Shown here in pieces: positions 62,366 through 64,000 of a stretch of DNA of 64,000 nt (the stretch's first letter is position 1; every line of letters starts with the position of its first letter). The notes beneath the pieces are model-generated. The model was not told the origin of the DNA, made no database searches, and saw only the letters and a list, made by a program, of their open reading frames with translations. Source of the DNA: Jingyaoa shaoxingensis. GTDB taxonomy: Bacteria > Bacillota > Clostridia > Lachnospirales > Lachnospiraceae. The position numbers and the translations under genes are program-made. The stretch is from NCBI RefSeq assembly GCF_014385005.1, contig NZ_JACRSZ010000001.1, positions 434,001-498,000 of the forward strand, in the 5' to 3' direction.

Positions 62366-63694
62366 TTACTGTTGCTTTAACATTTTCTTGCTTACATCCA
62401 CAAAACAAATAATAAATGCGATCATAGCCAGAGACCAGGTGATAGGATATACTGCTGCCACCATCCGCAGACTATGAAACTGATCTACAAATAATTTCAA
62501 GATTCCAATTCTGCAAATGCAAAGTGTCACAATTACAATTATCATAGACTGAATTGTTTTTCCCAGACCTCTTACCAGTCCACCTGTTACTTCCATAATC
62601 GAATAGATGAAATAAAACGGGAAAGATACACCTATGATCTGCAATCCCAGACGGATTACATTTTCATCCCGACAGAAAATACCCAAAATCGTTCTTCCAA
62701 ACATCAGAATGACAGCTGAAAGTACCATTATGACAGATGCAGAAATTACATTACACACAATCGCACTTTTCTTGATTCTCTCATATTTTCCAGCTCCGTA
62801 ATTCTGTCCGACGAAGGTTACAATACTCTGTCCAAAGGCAACAATCGGAAGATACAGTATGGTTTCCACACGGAAGTAGACCGTAAATGCTGCTACTGCG
62901 TCCTCTCCAAATCCATTGATATAGTACTGCACTACCAGATTGGACAATGTAAGAATCATAGCCTGTATTCCCAGCGGAATTCCGATTTTTATAATCTTTC
63001 CGCTCATTTTTCTTTCTATCTTCCATCTCTGTCTCAGTAAATTTTCTTTTTGGGAAATATATACCATTAAAAATATTGCCGTAAAAGTCTGTGATACGAC
63101 AGTTGCCAGAGCTGCACCTGCTACACCCCAGCCAAGCATTGCGATAAAGCACCAGTCCATGCATACATTTAAAAAGCCACCGGCAGCCAATACCAGAAAC
63201 GGTGTTCTGGAATCTCCCATGGCCCTTAAAATTCCGGCGCACATATTATAAATAATCATAGACATAATTGCCAACAGATAAATCCGAATGTACACCAGCG
63301 CCTGCGCCAGTATTGATGCCGGCGTATTCAAAGCTCGAAGGGCCCAGTCTGCCAGCAGCTGACCTGCTGCCATCAAAAGAATTCCTCCGGATATTGCCAG
63401 AAATAATGCATTCTCCATGCTTTTTTGCACATTTTCTTTATTCTTTGCGCCCCAATACTGAGCTGTTATTACGCCTGCACCGACAGATATACCGGTGAAG
63501 AGACCGATCAGGCAGGTTACAAGAATTCCACTTGCCCCCACTGCTGCAGCCTCTGTTTTTCCCATATAATTTCCCACAAAAATCAAATCAACGGTGCCGT
63601 ATAATTGCTGGAACAGACTGCCCAAAAACAGTGGCAAGGCGAATACGATAAATCCTTTTGCAATACTTCCTTCGGTTAAATTCGTATTCTTCAT
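62366..63694 (-). CDS. MATE family efflux transporter
   Basis: 442 aa with 12 predicted membrane helices in two halves. It starts KGFIVFALPLFLGSLFQQLYGTVDLIFVG, the MATE hallmark, and has GMGAAG-like region ALGWGVAGAALATV. It expels drugs or metabolites in exchange for Na+ or H+. The ATG overlaps the upstream ABC ATPase stop (TAATG), so it belongs to that operon. Confidence 0.93.
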   Translation of the reverse strand: MKNTNLTEGSIAKGFIVFALPLFLGSLFQQLYGTVDLIFVGNYMGKTEAAAVGASGILVTCLIGLFTGISVGAGVITAQYWGAKNKENVQKSMENALFLAISGGILLMAAGQLLADWALRALNTPASILAQALVYIRIYLLAIMSMIIYNMCAGILRAMGDSRTPFLVLAAGGFLNVCMDWCFIAMLGWGVAGAALATVVSQTFTAIFLMVYISQKENLLRQRWKIERKMSGKIIKIGIPLGIQAMILTLSNLVVQYYINGFGEDAVAAFTVYFRVETILYLPIVAFGQSIVTFVGQNYGAGKYERIKKSAIVCNVISASVIMVLSAVILMFGRTILGIFCRDENVIRLGLQIIGVSFPFYFIYSIMEVTGGLVRGLGKTIQSMIIVIVTLCICRIGILKLFVDQFHSLRMVAAVYPITWSLAMIAFIICFVDVSKKMLKQQ

Positions 63695-64000
63695 TACTTC
63701 TTTCCGCCATAGAGATGACAGGCTACCTGGTGTCCCGGCTCTACTTCTGTCATCTGAGGTTTTTCCTTTTTACAGATATCCATACATTGTTCGCATCTTC
63801 CCTGGAATGGACATCCTTTCGGTAAATCTAACGGACTTGGTGCTTCACTTTCGATACTTTCAATTGGTTTTGAAAAATCCATATGAATATCAAATACTGC
63901 GCCCATTAATGCTTTTGTATAGGGATGCATGGCTTTGGAAGATAATTCTGCACCCGGAAGCGTTTCTACCAGATTTCCCAGATACATGACTGCGATCTGA
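63694..64000 (-). CDS. Oligopeptide ABC transporter ATPase, C-terminal part (partial)
   Basis: The last 101 codons of an OppD/DppD-type ATPase cut by the right edge. It has QIAVMYLGNLVE (the segment after the H-loop), then HPYTKALMGAV and the Cys-rich oligo-HPY tail CPFQGRCEQCMDICK, where a [4Fe-4S] cluster can bind. It ends in a TAATG overlap with the MATE gene. The rest of this uptake system lies to the right of the window. Confidence 0.9.
   Translation of the reverse strand, partial: QIAVMYLGNLVETLPGAELSSKAMHPYTKALMGAVFDIHMDFSKPIESIESEAPSPLDLPKGCPFQGRCEQCMDICKKEKPQMTEVEPGHQVACHLYGGKK

Overview
The window is chromosomal DNA of an anaerobic, low-to-moderate GC Firmicute, most probably a gut Lachnospiraceae (Blautia/Ruminococcus-like). 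The evidence is the gene content (T-box trp operon, Firmicute-style Pel cluster, Rrf2 regulator, Cof-type HAD phosphatase), the AGGAGG-type ribosome binding sites, the sigma-A-like promoters (TTGACA-17-TATAAT) and protein similarity recognised by eye. No rRNA, tRNA, phage or transposase gene was seen. Most genes lie on the minus strand.

Layout. 1-3381: start of a type III-A CRISPR-Cas operon (cas6, cas10/csm1, csm2 cut by the window edge) with its own promoter. 3425-9831: trpEGDCBA operon behind a tryptophan T-box leader; trpF is missing. 9850-11822: a CmpB-like membrane protein and a HAD phosphatase. 11954-18297: the most unusual region. It is a modification/export cassette with a PqqD-HPr-kinase fusion, an ABC exporter, an S26 peptidase with a Ser-His dyad, a free PqqD protein and a family-5 nucleotidyltransferase. 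It also holds two divergent small proteins that share an N-terminal leader (Y4-x2-P7 ... D12-x-G14-x-AEGIY). The parts resemble the tailoring half of lasso-peptide clusters, but no macrocyclase or lasso-type protease is present.

18277-37599: a large exopolysaccharide locus read leftwards from about 37.57 kb. It encodes a big membrane protein, two DUF4832-type proteins, a Stealth phosphotransferase, a Pel-like core (SDR-PelD fusion, PelE, a DUF2194-like protein, PelF, PelG), a DUF2304 plus dolichol-phosphate-mannose-synthase-like pair, further glycosyltransferases and a flippase. PelD keeps a c-di-GMP I-site motif next to a degenerate GGDEF.

37714-38987: a NiCo riboswitch with an overlapping terminator controls a CDF metal exporter. 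39082-49133: a long co-directional minus-strand run. It holds housekeeping phosphatases, thioredoxin with a thioredoxin-reductase homologue that lacks NADPH-binding motifs, an isochorismatase-like hydrolase, a MoxR/VWA pair, a GDPD-family phosphodiesterase and an arylamine N-acetyltransferase. An Rrf2 regulator is divergent at 49263.

49667-60062: a nine-gene operon behind a cobalamin riboswitch, with a NikA/CntA-like uptake system, two methyltransferases and a paired ABC transporter. A divergent AraC regulator follows. This suggests metal-chelate (cobalt or nickel) handling tuned to B12 status. 61241-64000: an aspartoacylase-like deacylase, a MATE transporter and the end of another oligopeptide ABC ATPase. 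Copies of a short inverted-repeat element lie at 11989, 24595 and 40856.
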